Below are positions 27,042-35,875 of a stretch of 47,220 bases of DNA, in pieces. Under the pieces are notes generated by a model. It was not told where the DNA came from. It saw only the letters and a list, made by a program, of their open reading frames with translations, and searched no databases. Each line of letters starts with the position of its first letter. The stretch's first letter is position 1. The stretch comes from Bacteroidaceae bacterium. Its GTDB lineage: Bacteria; Bacteroidota; Bacteroidia; Bacteroidales; Bacteroidaceae. Where the stretch lies: contig JAFYAT010000102.1 of assembly GCA_017540585.1 (NCBI GenBank), forward strand, positions 1-47,220. The letters are read 5' to 3'. A program made the translations under genes and the position numbers.

Positions 27042-27965
27042 TCATAATTCCTTTAGAATAGCATCAAGCATCACGCATGTATCCATCTTGTCGGCATCGA
27101 GCCAATGAATGTCTGCATCATGGTTGAACCACGTCATCTGTTTTTTTGCATACACGCGAGTGTTCTTTTTCATACGCTCAACTGCCATAGGGAGTTCCCA
27201 TTCACCGCTTATCACGTTGAACATCTCCTTGTACCCTACGGTATTGAGTGAGTTGAGCTGTCTGAGTGGAAATACCCTTCTGGCTTCGTCCATAAGTCCT
27301 TGTGCCATCATGTCATCCACTCGTCTGTTTATCCGGTCAAAGAGTTCAGCACGGTCACGACGGAGTCCGAACTTGACAATTCTAAACGGTCTTTTCTTTT
27401 TGGTATTCGTGCGAAATGATGTATATGTCTTTCCTGTCATATAACATATCTCCAACGCATGAACCACCCTCTTGTGATTCTTCTTATCAACAATCCCGTA
27501 ATGTTCGGGGTCAAGAACTCTTAGTTCTTCAAGCAAAGGCTCCAGTCCTTCCTTTTCGAGACGTTCCTTTAGCACCCGTCTGGTTTCGTCATCCACGGTA
27601 GGGATATCGTCGATACCCTTCGTTACCGCATCTATGTACATCATGCTTCCACCAGAAAGAACAACGGTATCGTTCGTCTTGAACAGTTCGTCAAGCAAAG
27701 CCATCACATCTGCCTCATACTCCGCAGCACTATAATACTGGTGGAGGTCAAGGGTATGCACGAAGTAATGCTTCACCCTGCTCATCTGTTCTTCGGTAGG
27801 AGCTGCCGTACCTATCTCTATGTCCTTGTATATCTGCCTTGAATCTGCGTTGATGATTGGCGAGCCAAGTCTCTCTGCAAGCTCAAGACTCAATTCTGTC
27901 TTGCCAACACCAGTAGGCCCAAGCAGAACCACCAATGTCTTCTGCCCGTTAGAATGGTTCGCCAT
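27042..27965 (-). CDS. miaA: tRNA dimethylallyltransferase
   Basis: 307 aa. Transfers dimethylallyl to A37 of tRNAs reading UNN codons. P-loop [10 protein letters not shown] (14-23), [18 protein letters not shown] (catalytic Asp and DMAPP-site residues) and [16 protein letters not shown] are typical; the C-terminus has [13 protein letters not shown], a family hallmark. Start placed at 27965 (MANHSN); 27977 (MISP) is possible. Either way the start lies within the 3' end of the pRiA4b ORF-3-like gene (17 or 29 bases of overlap), so the two are coupled. Confidence 0.96.
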   Translation of the reverse strand: MANHSNGQKTLVVLLGPTGVGKTELSLELAERLGSPIINADSRQIYKDIEIGTAAPTEEQMSRVKHYFVHTLDLHQYYSAAEYEADVMALLDELFKTNDTVVLSGGSMMYIDAVTKGIDDIPTVDDETRRVLKERLEKEGLEPLLEELRVLDPEHYGIVDKKNHKRVVHALEICYMTGKTYTSFRTNTKKKRPFRIVKFGLRRDRAELFDRINRRVDDMMAQGLMDEARRVFPLRQLNSLNTVGYKEMFNVISGEWELPMAVERMKKNTRVYAKKQMTWFNHDADIHWLDADKMDTCVMLDAILKEL

Positions 27966-28497
27966 CGGTGATATCAAGTCCTTCGATATCTATGTCTTCG
28001 TCAGAGATTCCCTCTTCGCCGAAGATGTCGTCATCGTCAATACCTGCAGATGTTGTCTCGATAGGATTGTTGTTAAACATCTCATCGAAGTCAAGTGTCT
28101 GCTGTGGTGCATTTCCGATAGAGCGTGTCACCTTACCATGTGCAAGGTTCTTGCCTGTCTCTATTGCCGAAAGCTCGATGTAGAATCGGCGGTCGGCAAG
28201 AGGGTCGAAAGTGTAGATAAGGTGCTGCTTCTCATCCTCAAGGAATTCGCTGAGTTCTGTCTCAGACATGATGTATGAATCCTCCTCAGAATCCGTACCC
28301 ATATCCTCAAGAGTGATGTCCTGACCTTTCTCCCATCCATCACCACAAATCGTGAATGATGTGAGCTGGTCATCGTTATAGCCACATGAATCGATGATGA
28401 GCTTGTGAAGTTCCACAAACTTGGCATCAGCATCGATTGTTATCTCACGCATGAAGTCCTCAACTTCATCGGAGATTATCGTGAATTTGTAAACCAT
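27949..28497 (-). CDS. Plasmid pRiA4b ORF-3-like protein
   Basis: 182 aa. Opens with [19 protein letters not shown], with [22 protein letters not shown], matching the pRiA4b ORF-3-like domain (PF07929), a family of unknown function often beside housekeeping genes. The second half is very acidic ([22 protein letters not shown]-terminal [20 protein letters not shown]), no membrane span, cytoplasmic. Start at 28497: the frame extends upstream, but that part (PSTPKPDGRPLGG) is only translated GC-repeat. Precedes miaA with overlap. Confidence 0.85.
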   Translation of the reverse strand: MVYKFTIISDEVEDFMREITIDADAKFVELHKLIIDSCGYNDDQLTSFTICGDGWEKGQDITLEDMGTDSEEDSYIMSETELSEFLEDEKQHLIYTFDPLADRRFYIELSAIETGKNLAHGKVTRSIGNAPQQTLDFDEMFNNNPIETTSAGIDDDDIFGEEGISDEDIDIEGLDITDGEPF

Positions 28498-28504
28498 ATA
28501 ATAA

Positions 28505-28624
28505 TCCCCCATGCCCCCGAGGGGGCGTCCATCCGGCTTGGGGGTGGATGGTAAAACAATTACCCCGATAAACAACCTTGACGGACTTATACCGTAAGGC
28601 TGCCCCCTTCGGGGGTTAGGGGGC
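28505..28624. repeat. Two GC-rich palindromic modules
   Basis: 28505-28551 contains GCCCCCGAGGGGGC and then TCCATCCGGC...GGATGG. 28601-28624 is identical over all 24 positions to 33146-33169 (core CCCCCTTCGGGGG, tail TTAGGGGGC). The second module starts directly at the lpxA stop codon. Confidence 0.85.
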
Positions 28625-28625
28625 A

Positions 28626-29393
28626 TTATCTAATGATTCCTCGCTTGCTGTTGCTTACGAAATCGATGATATACTCTATCTCCTTGCTCATTGGCACCTC
28701 TGCCTTAATCTGCTCTACAGCCTCAGCAACCGTGAGGTTGGCATTGTAGATAAGACGGTAGGCATGGTGGATGTTGTCGATAAGCTCGTTGCTGAATCCA
28801 CGGCGACGGAGACCTACAACATTGAGTCCAAAGTATGAGATTGGCTCCTTACCTGCCATGATGAATGGAGGGATGTCCTTTGGTGTACGGCTTCCGCCCT
28901 GTACCATTGTATAACCTCCGATACGGCAGAACTGGTGAACGAGGACGACTGCACTGATGATGGCGTTATCATCTACAACCACCTCACCTGCGAGCTTTGT
29001 TGAGTTACCCATGATGATGCCGCTACCAAACTCACAGTCGTGAGCGATGTGGGCATTCTCCATGATGAGGTTGTTGCTACCTACTGTTGTCTTGCCCTTG
29101 CTGGCAGTACCACGGTGGATAGTCACGTTCTCACGTATCTTGTTGTTGTCGCCTATTTCTACTGTTGTTTCCTCGCCACGGAACTTGAGGTCCTGTGGAA
29201 CGGCTCCGATTACAGCACCCGGGAAGAGTGTGTTGCCGTTACCCATACGAGTACCGTTGAGGAGTGTGACGCTGTTCATGAGAACATTATTGTCACCTAT
29301 GATTACATTCTTGTCGATGAAGCAGAATGGACCGATTTCACAGTTTTCCCCAATCTTTGCTTCTGGGTCGATGTATGCTAATGGACTTATCAT
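28626..29393 (-). CDS. lpxA: UDP-N-acetylglucosamine O-acyltransferase
   Basis: 255 aa. First step of lipid A synthesis; transfers a 3-hydroxyacyl chain from ACP to UDP-GlcNAc. Left-handed beta-helix of hexapeptide repeats (IGENCEIGPFCFIDKNVIIG...) through about residue 185, then the helical C-terminus. Catalytic His118 in NAHIAHDC, GAVPQDLKFRGE and the MVQGGSRTPKDIPPF segment are in place. ATG at 29393; the in-frame codon at 29417 belongs to the 7-bp repeat array. Third gene of lpxD-lpxC-lpxA. Confidence 0.97.
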   Translation of the reverse strand: MISPLAYIDPEAKIGENCEIGPFCFIDKNVIIGDNNVLMNSVTLLNGTRMGNGNTLFPGAVIGAVPQDLKFRGEETTVEIGDNNKIRENVTIHRGTASKGKTTVGSNNLIMENAHIAHDCEFGSGIIMGNSTKLAGEVVVDDNAIISAVVLVHQFCRIGGYTMVQGGSRTPKDIPPFIMAGKEPISYFGLNVVGLRRRGFSNELIDNIHHAYRLIYNANLTVAEAVEQIKAEVPMSKEIEYIIDFVSNSKRGIIR

Positions 29394-29396
29394 AAA

Positions 29397-29504
29397 AATT
29401 AAGAATTCATAATTCATAATTCAAAATTCATAGTTGTAATCCTTTTGTACATATTGCATAATGGAACAATTCTGAATTTTGAATTTATAATTTTTAATTT
29501 ATTT
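29397..29504. repeat. Inverted pair of 7-bp arrays between lpxC and lpxA
   Basis: Left arm: AATTAAG, AATTCAT, AATTCAT, AATTCAA, AATTCAT (29397-29431). Right arm reads the same way on the other strand: TTCTGAA, TTTTGAA, TTTATAA, TTTTTAA (29470-29497). About 38 unique bases between. It occupies the place where the FabZ half of the usual LpxC-FabZ fusion would be. Confidence 0.8.
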
Positions 29505-30395
29505 AAGTATCGCGCGTGCGAACTTATTATTTATTGTGTGACCTGGCTTGAAGGCAGTCACCTTTCCCTTGATAGGCTTTCCTACAAGAGCGAGGTCACC
29601 GATGATGTCAAGAAGCTTGTGACGTGCACACTCGTTTGGCCATGTGAGTGGCTTATGGTTGAGGTAGCCGAGATGATGTGCATCCATGTGAGGAATGCCG
29701 AGAGCATCTGCAAGCTTGTCATAACGCTCCTGTGTCATCTCACGCTCGTAGATTACGATTGCGTTGTCGAGGTCACCTCCCTTGATGAGTCCCATATTGA
29801 GGAGCGGCTCAAGGTCACGTACGAATACGAATGTTCTTGCTGAAGCAAAGTCCTCTGCAAAGTCGTCAAGACTTGCAAGTGAGGCATGCTGATTGCTGAG
29901 GTTTGGTGAGTCGAATGCGATAGTCGCCTCGATGCTGAATCCGTCAGCTGGTTCAATAACGAGATGTTCGCCATTGTTGCCTGTCACCTCTATTTTCTTA
30001 TCAATTACGAGATATTCTCTTTCTGCATCCTGCTCCACGAGTCCTGTCTTCTGAATGAACTGTGTGAAGTAGAACGAACTGCCGTCGAGTATAGGCATTT
30101 CAGGTCCGTCGAGCTGAATGAGGCAATTGTCAACGCCTGCAGCAAGTAGTGCTGCCATAGCGTGCTCAATAGTGCTTATCTTAATATCGCCCTTTACGAG
30201 TACTGTACCACGCTGGGTGTCGCCTACGATACGGGCGTCGCAATCAATTATTGGCTGGCCTTCGAGATCCATTCGCTGAATCTTGTAGCCGTAGTTCACT
30301 TCTGCAGGACAGAATGTAGCCGTGATGAAAAGACCCGTGTGAAGTCCCTTACTCTTAACGACAAAACTGTCCTTTAGAGTTTGCTGTTTAGTCAT
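29499..30395 (-). CDS. lpxC: UDP-3-O-acyl-N-acetylglucosamine deacetylase, without FabZ domain
   Basis: 298 aa. Zn-dependent deacetylase, committed step of lipid A. Zinc ligand His78 in STIEHAMAAL, the pair in HKLLDIIGDLALVG, and MDAHHLGYLNHKPLTWPNECARHK near the C-terminus are present. In most Bacteroidetes LpxC is fused to FabZ (about 460 aa). Here the protein ends at GHTINNKFARAILK, exactly where the LpxC half normally ends, and is followed by the AT-rich 7-bp repeat pair and lpxA; no FabZ sequence is in any frame of the 105-bp gap. ATG at 30395, 5 bp after lpxD. Confidence 0.95.
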   Translation of the reverse strand: MTKQQTLKDSFVVKSKGLHTGLFITATFCPAEVNYGYKIQRMDLEGQPIIDCDARIVGDTQRGTVLVKGDIKISTIEHAMAALLAAGVDNCLIQLDGPEMPILDGSSFYFTQFIQKTGLVEQDAEREYLVIDKKIEVTGNNGEHLVIEPADGFSIEATIAFDSPNLSNQHASLASLDDFAEDFASARTFVFVRDLEPLLNMGLIKGGDLDNAIVIYEREMTQERYDKLADALGIPHMDAHHLGYLNHKPLTWPNECARHKLLDIIGDLALVGKPIKGKVTAFKPGHTINNKFARAILK

Positions 30396-30400
30396 ATTTA

Positions 30401-31444
30401 TTACTTGTTGTTCTTTAATTCTTCTATCTCACGCTTGAGCACCTGTATCTCCTTGAGGAGGTCTGGCAACTGCTTGAGGGCAGCCGACTGCTTTGCAAAT
30501 TCACGTGGCTCCACTCCTGGATAACCCATGAATGACACGTTACCCTTCTTTGCAATCTTGTCGCCTGTTATACCAGTCTTGCCGCCGCAATACACTTTGT
30601 CTCCGATGTGGAGGTGTCCGACGATACCTACCTGACCACCGAACATACACCACTGTCCGACCTTGGTGCTTCCAGCGATTCCGCTCTGTGCACTCATGAC
30701 CGTGTGTGCTCCAACTTCAACGTTGTGGGCAATCTGTACGAGGTTGTCGAGCTTGACGCCCTTGCGTACGTATGTTGAACCCATTGTTGAGCGGTCAATA
30801 CATGTATTTGCACCAATCTCAACGTTATCTTCAATTGTTACGATACCAATCTGTGGAATCTTCTCATAACCCTCTGGTGTAGGTGCGAATCCGAAACCAT
30901 CTGCTCCGATGACGCATCCTGCATGGAGGATACAGTTGTTGCCGATGATACAGTCATGGTAAACGACAGAGTTGCTGTACATGATAGTATTCTCACCCAC
31001 CTTGGCATTCTCGCCTACGGTTGCATGAGGATGAAGTTGACATCCGTCGCCAATCACGGCATTGTCGCCAACGACTGCAAAAGGAGCGATGTAAACGTCC
31101 TTGCCAATCTTTGCTGTAGGTGCGATGTAAGCAAGAGAGTCGATGCCTGTACGCTTCTGTTCCATGCTCTGGTAGAGCTGGAGAAGCTTAGCCACAGACT
31201 CGTAAGCGTTATCAACCCTTACGAGAGTTGCCTTTACAGGGCGTGAAGGTTTGAAATCCTTGTTGACCAAAACGACACTTGATTCCGTGTCGTAAATATA
31301 ATGTTCATACTGAAGATTGGCAAGAAAAGAAAGGGCACCCTTCGTTCCTTCTTCAATCTTCGCAAAGGTACTTACGGTAACATTCTCGTCACCCTCTACA
31401 GTACCCTCCGTATATGCTGCTATTTGTTGTGCGGTAAAAACCAT
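30401..31444 (-). CDS. lpxD: UDP-3-O-(3-hydroxyacyl)glucosamine N-acyltransferase
   Basis: 347 aa. Third acylation step of lipid A. N-terminal uridine-binding domain ([14 protein letters not shown]... to about 100), then hexapeptide beta-helix repeats (about 105-310: [31 protein letters not shown]) and a C-terminal helix ([14 protein letters not shown]). The catalytic His is in [12 protein letters not shown]. Start at the ATG 31444; the frame also has TTG two codons upstream. First gene of the lpx run; a possible minus -7 box TAATTTTG lies at 31476-31469. Confidence 0.96.
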   Translation of the reverse strand: MVFTAQQIAAYTEGTVEGDENVTVSTFAKIEEGTKGALSFLANLQYEHYIYDTESSVVLVNKDFKPSRPVKATLVRVDNAYESVAKLLQLYQSMEQKRTGIDSLAYIAPTAKIGKDVYIAPFAVVGDNAVIGDGCQLHPHATVGENAKVGENTIMYSNSVVYHDCIIGNNCILHAGCVIGADGFGFAPTPEGYEKIPQIGIVTIEDNVEIGANTCIDRSTMGSTYVRKGVKLDNLVQIAHNVEVGAHTVMSAQSGIAGSTKVGQWCMFGGQVGIVGHLHIGDKVYCGGKTGITGDKIAKKGNVSFMGYPGVEPREFAKQSAALKQLPDLLKEIQVLKREIEELKNNK

Positions 31445-31559
31445 TGCCAATTAAATTTAATTTGGCTACAAAATTACTACATATTTTTCAAATATGCTGT
31501 ATCTGCATCTTGTTTTTTTATCAAATCGTACCTTTAAACCAAGTTTTGGACTTTTACGC

Positions 31560-31590
31560 TTTGAAAAGTTAAGTAAAACATCTAACTTTG
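31560..31590 (+). promoter_or_regulatory. Promoter of purM
   Basis: TTTG (31560-31563), 19 bp, TAACTTTG (31583-31590). Ideal layout; leaves a leader of nearly 200 bases before the purM ATG, which contains the 11-bp array. Confidence 0.75.
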
Positions 31591-31699
31591 CGCCAAAATA
31601 AAATCAATCAGAATTTCAGAAACAGAAAAAAGACGGGTCGCAAGATATTTGCTATTTCTCTTTATTCCGCAAAACTTTGCCTCAGAATGTTTTGAGACA

Positions 31700-31743
31700 A
31701 AGTACTGACTAAGTAGTGACCAAGTAGTGACTAAGTACTGACT
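31700..31743. repeat. 11-bp array in the purM leader, four units
   Basis: AAGTACTGACT, AAGTAGTGACC, AAGTAGTGACT, AAGTACTGACT; AGTA starts at 31701, 31712, 31723 and 31734. Ends 50 bp before the ATG. Confidence 0.85.
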
Positions 31744-31792
31744 CTGAAAAGTGTTTTTTGAACGATTTATAAAACAATATAAACTCACAATT

Positions 31793-32968
31793 ATGGCTAT
31801 TGACAATAAGCAGAGATACATGATGCGTGGCGTAAGTGCTGCCAAGGAAGATGTTCACAATGCAATCAAGAACATCGACAAGGGAATCTTTCCACAGGCA
31901 TTCTGTAAGATTATTCCAGACATACTCGGAGGCGACCCAGAGTACTGTAACATTATGCACGCAGATGGTGCAGGAACAAAGTCAAGTCTTGCGTACATGT
32001 ACTGGAAAGAGACAGGCGACATTTCCGTATGGAAGGGTATCGCTCAGGACGCTCTCATCATGAATACCGATGACCTCCTCTGTGTAGGTGCTGTTGACAA
32101 TATCCTCGTAAGTTCAACCATCGGACGCAACAAGATGCTCATCCCTGGTGAGGTTATCTCAGCCATCATCAACGGTACGGACGAGCTCCTTGCCGAGATG
32201 CGCAAGATGGGTATCGGAATCTACGCTACAGGTGGTGAGACAGCCGACGTTGGCGACCTCGTGCGTACCATCATCGTCGATTCAACCGTAACATGCCGTA
32301 TGAAGCGTTCAGATGTCATCAACAACGCCAACATCCGTCCAGGCGACGTTATCGTAGGTCTCAGCTCTTGCGGTCAAGCCACATACGAGAAGGAATATAA
32401 CGGCGGTATGGGTTCAAACGGACTCACATCTGCTCGTCACGATGTCTTTGCAAAGTACCTTGCAGAGAAATACCCAGAGTCTTTCGACAAGGCTGTTCCA
32501 GACGAACTCGTTTACTCTGGTTCATACAAGCTTACTGATCCAGTAGAGGGCGCACCTGTAAACGCAGGGAAGCTCGTTCTCTCCCCTACTCGTACATACG
32601 CTCCAGTCGTTAAGAAACTCCTCGACGAGATGCGTGCCGACATTCACGGTATGGTACATTGTACAGGTGGCGCACAGACAAAGGTGCTCCACTTCGTTGG
32701 CGACAACTGCCGCGTTATCAAGGACAATATGTTCCCAGTTCCACCACTCTTCAAGGCTATCGCCAAGGAGTCAGGCACAGACTGGGCAGAGATGTACAAG
32801 GTCTTCAACATGGGTCACCGTCTTGAGGTTTACCTCTCACCAGAGAAGGCAGAGAAGGTAATCGAGATTTCAAAGTCATTCAATATCGATGCCCAGATTG
32901 TAGGACGTGTAGAGGAAGGAAAGAAGTCACTCACAATCAAGAGCGAATTCGGAGAATTCAACTATTAG
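31793..32968 (+). CDS. purM: Phosphoribosylformylglycinamidine cyclo-ligase (AIR synthetase)
   Basis: 391 aa. Closes the imidazole ring of AIR in purine synthesis. Family motifs: MRGVSAAKEDVHNAIK, DPEYCNIMHADGAGTKSSLAY (FGAM/ATP-site DGxGTK), ALIMNTDDLLCVGA, GGETADVGD, and VIVGLSSCG. Start at 31793 (MAIDNKQRYMMRG); the upstream ATG at 31751 gives an unrelated leader. No fusion. Stop codon TAG is directly followed by a GC-rich module. Confidence 0.95.
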   Translation: MAIDNKQRYMMRGVSAAKEDVHNAIKNIDKGIFPQAFCKIIPDILGGDPEYCNIMHADGAGTKSSLAYMYWKETGDISVWKGIAQDALIMNTDDLLCVGAVDNILVSSTIGRNKMLIPGEVISAIINGTDELLAEMRKMGIGIYATGGETADVGDLVRTIIVDSTVTCRMKRSDVINNANIRPGDVIVGLSSCGQATYEKEYNGGMGSNGLTSARHDVFAKYLAEKYPESFDKAVPDELVYSGSYKLTDPVEGAPVNAGKLVLSPTRTYAPVVKKLLDEMRADIHGMVHCTGGAQTKVLHFVGDNCRVIKDNMFPVPPLFKAIAKESGTDWAEMYKVFNMGHRLEVYLSPEKAEKVIEISKSFNIDAQIVGRVEEGKKSLTIKSEFGEFNY

Positions 32969-33170
32969 CCCCCCGAACCCCAACTTAGCGAAGCGATCTC
33001 ACTGACCGAAGGGAAGTAACGGGGCGGCCATCCGGATTCTGTTTTTCCCAACTATGTTGAGGAGCTTTGAGGACTCATTAAGGACAACAATAATAAAAAT
33101 TACATAGAAATAAAATAACAAGAACGCTCCCCCCGACCCGGAGGATGCCCCCTTCGGGGGTTAGGGGGCT
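32969..33170. repeat. GC-rich modules between purM and prfA
   Basis: 32969-33036: CCCCCGAACCCC ... GGGGCGGCCATCCGGATT, the last part matching in reverse the block at 20841-20858. 33127-33170: CCCCCCGACCCGG, then the 24-bp copy of 28601-28624. No gene in this 214-bp gap; T-run follows at 33175. Confidence 0.8.
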
Positions 33171-33182
33171 GTCTGTTTTTAT

Positions 33183-34283
33183 ATGGAAATACTTGACAAA
33201 CTTGAGGGACTTGTTCCTCGTTTCGAGGAAGTGTCAACCCTCATTACAGACCCGAACGTCATAGCTGACCAGAAACGTTATGTGCAGCTGACCAAGGAAT
33301 ACAAGAACCTTGAGGACATCATGCGTGCCCGCAAGGAATACATCAACGCAACAAAGGGACTTGAGGAAGCAAAGGAACTCCTTGCACTCGAGGATGACCC
33401 GGACATGAAGGAGATGGCTCGCGAGGAGATTGCTGCAAACGAAAAGCTCATCCCAGAACTTGAAGAGCAGATTAAGCTTCTCCTCATTCCTGCCGACCCA
33501 GAGGACAGCAAGAACATCACACTCGAAATCCGTGGAGGTACAGGTGGCGACGAGGCAGCACTCTTTGCAGGCGACCTCTTCCGTATGTACTCCAAGTATT
33601 GCGAGATTAAGGGCTGGCATCTTACTGTCAGCTCATTCTCAGAAGGTTCAAGCGGTGGTTACAAGGAAATCGTATGTACCGTAACAGGCGAAAACGTCTA
33701 TGGTACAATGAAATATGAGTCAGGCGTACATCGTGTACAGCGAGTACCAGCCACAGAGACACAGGGACGTGTCCACACGAGTGCCGCAACCGTTGCCGTA
33801 CTCCCAGAGGCAGAAGCTTTTGACGTACAGATTAACGAGGGTGAAATCAAGTGGGACACATTCCGCTCATCAGGCGCTGGTGGACAGAACGTCAACAAGG
33901 TTGAATCTGGTGTACGTGCCCGTTACATGTGGAAGAATCCAAACACGGGCGAGACAGAGGAAATCCTCGTGGAGTGTACCGAGACACGTGACCAGCCAAA
34001 GAACAAGGAACGCGCTCTCGCACGTCTCCGCACATACATCTACGACAAGGAGCATCAGAAGTATATCGACGACATTGCTTCACGTCGTAAGACCATGGTA
34101 AGTACAGGTGACCGCTCTGCCAAGATTCGTACCTACAACTATCCACAGGGACGCATCACCGACCACCGTATCAACTACACAATCTACAACCTTGCGGCCT
34201 TCATGGATGGCGACATTCAGGATTGCATCGACCACCTCATCGTAGCCGAGAACGCTGAAAGACTCAAGGAAGCTGAATTGTAG
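33183..34283 (+). CDS. prfA: Peptide chain release factor 1
   Basis: 366 aa. Recognises UAA and UAG. The catalytic GGQ is in SSGAGGQNVNKVES (about 233-237) and the codon-reading PxT loop in HRVQRVPATETQGRVHTS (PAT, as in RF1; RF2 has SPF). N-terminal helical domain intact; no frameshift, so not RF2. Preceded by the GC module and a short T-run; its own promoter is not visible. Confidence 0.97.
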   Translation: MEILDKLEGLVPRFEEVSTLITDPNVIADQKRYVQLTKEYKNLEDIMRARKEYINATKGLEEAKELLALEDDPDMKEMAREEIAANEKLIPELEEQIKLLLIPADPEDSKNITLEIRGGTGGDEAALFAGDLFRMYSKYCEIKGWHLTVSSFSEGSSGGYKEIVCTVTGENVYGTMKYESGVHRVQRVPATETQGRVHTSAATVAVLPEAEAFDVQINEGEIKWDTFRSSGAGGQNVNKVESGVRARYMWKNPNTGETEEILVECTETRDQPKNKERALARLRTYIYDKEHQKYIDDIASRRKTMVSTGDRSAKIRTYNYPQGRITDHRINYTIYNLAAFMDGDIQDCIDHLIVAENAERLKEAEL

Positions 34284-34305
34284 CTTGCATTATTCATAAT
34301 GCAAG
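34284..34305 (+). terminator. Hairpin directly after prfA
   Basis: CTTGCATTAT-TC-ATAATGCAAG, perfect 10-bp dyad starting one base after the stop codon. AT-rich and without a clear T-run, so terminator function is tentative. Confidence 0.55.
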
Positions 34306-34414
34306 AGTTAAAAGTTAAAAATTAAAAGTTAAGAGTTAGAGATTACCCGTAGTTTACGATAACTCCAAACTTCTTAACTCAACTTTTAACTTTTGACTTT
34401 TAATTTTTAACTCC
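34306..34414. repeat. Inverted pair of 7-bp arrays between prfA and comEC
   Basis: Left: AGTTAAA, AGTTAAA, AATTAAA, AGTTAAG, AGTTAGA (34306-34340). Right: CTTAACT, CAACTTT, TAACTTT, TGACTTT, TAATTTT, TAACTCC (34373-34414), the same unit on the other strand. About 32 unique bases between; the RNA could fold into a long AU hairpin just upstream of the comEC start. Confidence 0.8.
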
Positions 34415-34433
34415 TGAAAGGAAGTCATGAAAT

Positions 34434-35768
34434 ATGGAATGGCAAAAATATCCAATACTACGCCTCGTCATGCCAATAATTATTGGTATGACAGTGGCGT
34501 TTTTTCTTTATGAAAGCCTTGGATACCAGCCATTCATCATCCTGCCGCTCCTGATTGGTCTTGCCTCAGGTACGGTTTACGCCCATATCAGGAACCACAG
34601 ACGTGCCTTCGTCATTCTCAGTTCTCTCACATTCCTCGCCTTTGGCTACGAGCTCACAAGTCGAAGCATCTACAACGCTCATGAGGAGTATGGCGAGGGA
34701 TGGACATACGAGCTGTATAATCACAATCCATTCGCAATCGACAAGGCACACGAAGTGCAGAAAAGACTTCATGACACATACATAGAGCACAATGTCACGG
34801 GCGAAGCTGGAAGCGTGGTCGAAGCCATGACAATAGGATGGAAAAAAGGATTGACAAAGGAGACGAAGGACGTATTCTCCAAGGCAGGATTAAGTCACAC
34901 CCTCGCACTCTCAGGATTCCACATCACCATCGTGTTCCTGCTCCTTCATTACGTCTTCCTCGGAAAGATTGTAACCCATCGTTGGCGTATAATATGCAAC
35001 ATCCTTACGGTAGGAAGCCTTTGGGCATACGCCTTCATGGCAGGAATGCAGCCATCACTCGTCAGGGCAACAATCATGTGTTCGATATTCGTCTTCACGC
35101 GCTCATTCGGACGGATGGTCACAGCACTCAACTCATGCCTGCTCACAGGATTGATAATGGTCATCATCGAGCCACTCATCCTCTTTCACGTAGGCTTCCA
35201 GTTGTCATTCTCTGCCGTAATAGGAATATGCACCTTAGGTGACACGCTTTGCAAACGTACAAGCATAAGATTGCCAAGGGAGAGGACACAGGTTCCACTC
35301 ATCAGGCGACTTGGAGTAAAGATATTCAACGGGACAAAGGACATAGTCATCATCTCACTCGTATGCAACATCTTCACCATACCGATTGTTGCCTACACCT
35401 TCCATCAGATTCCGTTGCTCTCCATCATCTCCAACCTTGCTGCCACTCTCCTCGTGTCATTCCTTATCGTCACATCAGCAGTATGGTGGTTGACAATATG
35501 GAGCGCAACATTATCGGCAATCGTACAATCCATCCTTATGTGGACAGCCTCAACCGTTTGCGGTATTGCCCACACCATAGCCTCCATACCGTACTCCGTT
35601 TACTACTGTGAGCCGTCCCTCACAGAATGTTTCCTGATGTACGGAGTCGTCATCACGATGACACTTGCTATACGGAAGCATACACCACATCGTGTGATGG
35701 CATTCCTCACAGCGGTCATCGTCTTTTGTGTGGTGGCGATAATAAGGAAGGTGGCGGCCCCCCTCTGA
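34434..35768 (+). CDS. ComEC/Rec2-type DNA-uptake channel protein, short form
   Basis: 444 aa inner-membrane protein. The competence domain (about 130-400) is present, with the signature FSKAGLSHTLALSGFHITIV, the helix SLVRATIMCSIFVFTRSFGR and about ten membrane spans. Full-length ComEC (about 700 aa) also has an N-terminal OB-fold domain and a C-terminal metallo-beta-lactamase domain. Here only a remnant of the first can fit (about 60-130) and the last is absent. The reading frame ends as it enters a GC-rich repeat: the codons for AAPL and the stop TGA are repeat sequence. Either a functional core or a gene cut by the repeat. Confidence 0.85.
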   Translation: MEWQKYPILRLVMPIIIGMTVAFFLYESLGYQPFIILPLLIGLASGTVYAHIRNHRRAFVILSSLTFLAFGYELTSRSIYNAHEEYGEGWTYELYNHNPFAIDKAHEVQKRLHDTYIEHNVTGEAGSVVEAMTIGWKKGLTKETKDVFSKAGLSHTLALSGFHITIVFLLLHYVFLGKIVTHRWRIICNILTVGSLWAYAFMAGMQPSLVRATIMCSIFVFTRSFGRMVTALNSCLLTGLIMVIIEPLILFHVGFQLSFSAVIGICTLGDTLCKRTSIRLPRERTQVPLIRRLGVKIFNGTKDIVIISLVCNIFTIPIVAYTFHQIPLLSIISNLAATLLVSFLIVTSAVWWLTIWSATLSAIVQSILMWTASTVCGIAHTIASIPYSVYYCEPSLTECFLMYGVVITMTLAIRKHTPHRVMAFLTAVIVFCVVAIIRKVAAPL

Positions 35769-35784
35769 CTCCCCCGTGGGGGGA
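35752..35784. repeat. GC-rich palindromic module ending comEC
   Basis: GGCGGCCCCCCTCTGACTCC then CCCGTGGGGGGAG. The TGA within it is the comEC stop. Confidence 0.8.
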
Positions 35785-35810
35785 GAAAAGGAACATACTA
35801 ACATTCGTCC

Positions 35811-35850
35811 GCTAACTCCCATTAACTCCAGTTAAATTCGGTTAACTCCA
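35811..35850. repeat. 10-bp array upstream of pyrF
   Basis: GCTAACTCCC, ATTAACTCCA, GTTAAATTCG, GTTAACTCCA: four exact 10-bp units ending 26 bp before the pyrF ATG. Nearly the same units as at 14925-14960. Confidence 0.8.
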
Positions 35851-35875
35851 AAGAATAAATTAAAACAATAAATAT

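Noticed and set aside
33183-34283. prfB (RF2) with programmed frameshift
   Set aside because: The codon-reading loop is PAT (RF1) and the frame is continuous.
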